Assembly (NCBI GenBank): GCA_964431205.1
Contig: CAYSIX010000246.1
Coordinates: 1-5,766, forward strand
Direction of reading: 5' to 3'
DNA length: 5,766 nt
Source of the DNA: CAYSIX01 sp964431205
GTDB lineage: Bacteria; Planctomycetota; Phycisphaerae; Phycisphaerales; Phycisphaeraceae
Made by a program: the position numbers and the translations under genes. Position 1 is the first letter of the stretch. The number at the start of each line of letters is the position of its first letter. The notes below the pieces were generated by a model, which saw nothing but the letters and a program-made list of their open reading frames with translations, searched no databases and was not told where the DNA came from. Of this stretch, positions 5,403-5,766 are shown piece by piece.

Positions 5403-5408
5403 ATTCTA
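5403..5408 (-). promoter_or_regulatory. Candidate -10 element of the LON-domain gene
   Basis: TAGAAT on the minus strand ends 5 nt before ATG 5397 (GCGAC between), so transcription would start at or next to the A of the start codon. No SD and no convincing -35 are visible. Confidence 0.45.
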
Positions 5409-5460
5409 CACGCTTGGCCGCGCAGGGCCTGTGATCACGGAAGATCCCATCGGACGGGCG

Positions 5461-5766
5461 TCAGACGGCGTCGGCCTTGCGGTTACGCGGCCGTCGGCGC
5501 GCCCGCAGCTGCGGCCGGGGATGATCGACGCGGACCGTGTGATCCGGCGGGACGGACTGAGTCAGGAACACGCCGCCGTTGACGATCGATCGGGCGCCGA
5601 TCCGGGTCTGACCGCCGAGTATCGTCGCGTTGGGATAGATGGTCACGTCGTCCTCGATGTCGGGATGGCGCTTCATGCCCCGCCACTCCTGACCACCCTT
5701 GGTTGACAGGGCGCCGAGGGTCACGCCCTGGTAGATCTTGACGCGGTCGCCGATCCGGCAGGTCTC
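5461..5766 (-). CDS. cysE: Serine O-acetyltransferase, C-terminal part (partial)
   Basis: The last 101 residues of the protein are present; the N-terminus lies beyond the right edge. They form left-handed beta-helix hexapeptide repeats with the serine acetyltransferase pattern: IGDRVKIYQGVTLGALS at 5-21, MKRHPDIEDDVTIYPNATILGG at 31-52, TRIGARSIVNGGVFLTQSVPP at 54-74. KIYQGVTLGALS plus KRHP-IED-V-IY--ATILGG is typical of serine acetyltransferases, which transfer acetyl from acetyl-CoA to L-serine to make O-acetylserine for cysteine synthesis. KRHP contains the catalytic-region histidine common to the family. After the helix comes an unusually basic tail (PQLRARRRPRNRK) ending ADAV. The GTG at 5724 is internal, because the family sequence continues in frame upstream to the window edge. 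Other hexapeptide acyltransferases are possible but fit less well. Confidence 0.85.
   Translation of the reverse strand, partial: ETCRIGDRVKIYQGVTLGALSTKGGQEWRGMKRHPDIEDDVTIYPNATILGGQTRIGARSIVNGGVFLTQSVPPDHTVRVDHPRPQLRARRRPRNRKADAV

Noticed and set aside
4699..5706. Open frame of 335 codons on the plus strand
   Set aside because: It runs antisense through the LON-domain gene and into the serine acetyltransferase gene, both of which have clear family motifs. No motif or SD of its own is visible.

Overview
The window is GC-rich bacterial DNA that most resembles a planctomycete, probably of the Phycisphaerae type. The main lineage clue is a secreted protein with a PEP-CTERM sorting tail. Supporting clues are a palindromic intergenic repeat beginning GGGTGCCAC, a style I recall from planctomycete genomes but have not checked, and several genes without a Shine-Dalgarno sequence. 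A run of 10 Ns inside one gene points to a draft or metagenome scaffold. The taxonomic placement is inference.

Layout from left to right. Positions 1-1899 (minus strand) hold a two-subunit FAD-dependent 2-hydroxyacid oxidase: glcD (complete, GTG start at 1899) followed by glcE (start at 404, running off the left edge). Positions 2014-2379 (minus) hold a small lipoprotein of unknown function. Across a divergent intergenic region, purQ (2618-3400, plus) encodes the glutaminase subunit of FGAM synthase, with no purS or purL beside it. Positions 3401-3695 are non-coding and contain two tandem 50-bp units, each carrying a near-perfect palindrome, and then a minus-strand intrinsic terminator. Positions 3696-4496 (minus) encode a PEP-CTERM protein with a LamG-like body; it has its own SD, sigma-70-type promoter and terminator, so it looks monocistronic. 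Positions 4702-5397 (minus) encode a LON substrate-binding-domain protein interrupted by the assembly gap. Positions 5461-5766 (minus) hold the C-terminal end of a serine O-acetyltransferase (cysE-like), cut by the right edge.

Apart from glcD-glcE, the genes have no obvious shared pathway: glycolate/lactate oxidation, purine synthesis, cysteine synthesis and two exported proteins. I see no phage, transposon, CRISPR, tRNA or rRNA. The most interesting signals are regulatory. The four cytoplasmic genes with visible starts (glcD, glcE, purQ and the LON-domain gene) have a -10-like hexamer 5-9 nt before the start codon and no SD, as expected of leaderless transcripts. The two exported-protein genes instead have strong SDs, both spaced 7 nt from ATG. 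The PEP-CTERM promoter also carries nested inverted repeats over its -10/-35 region.
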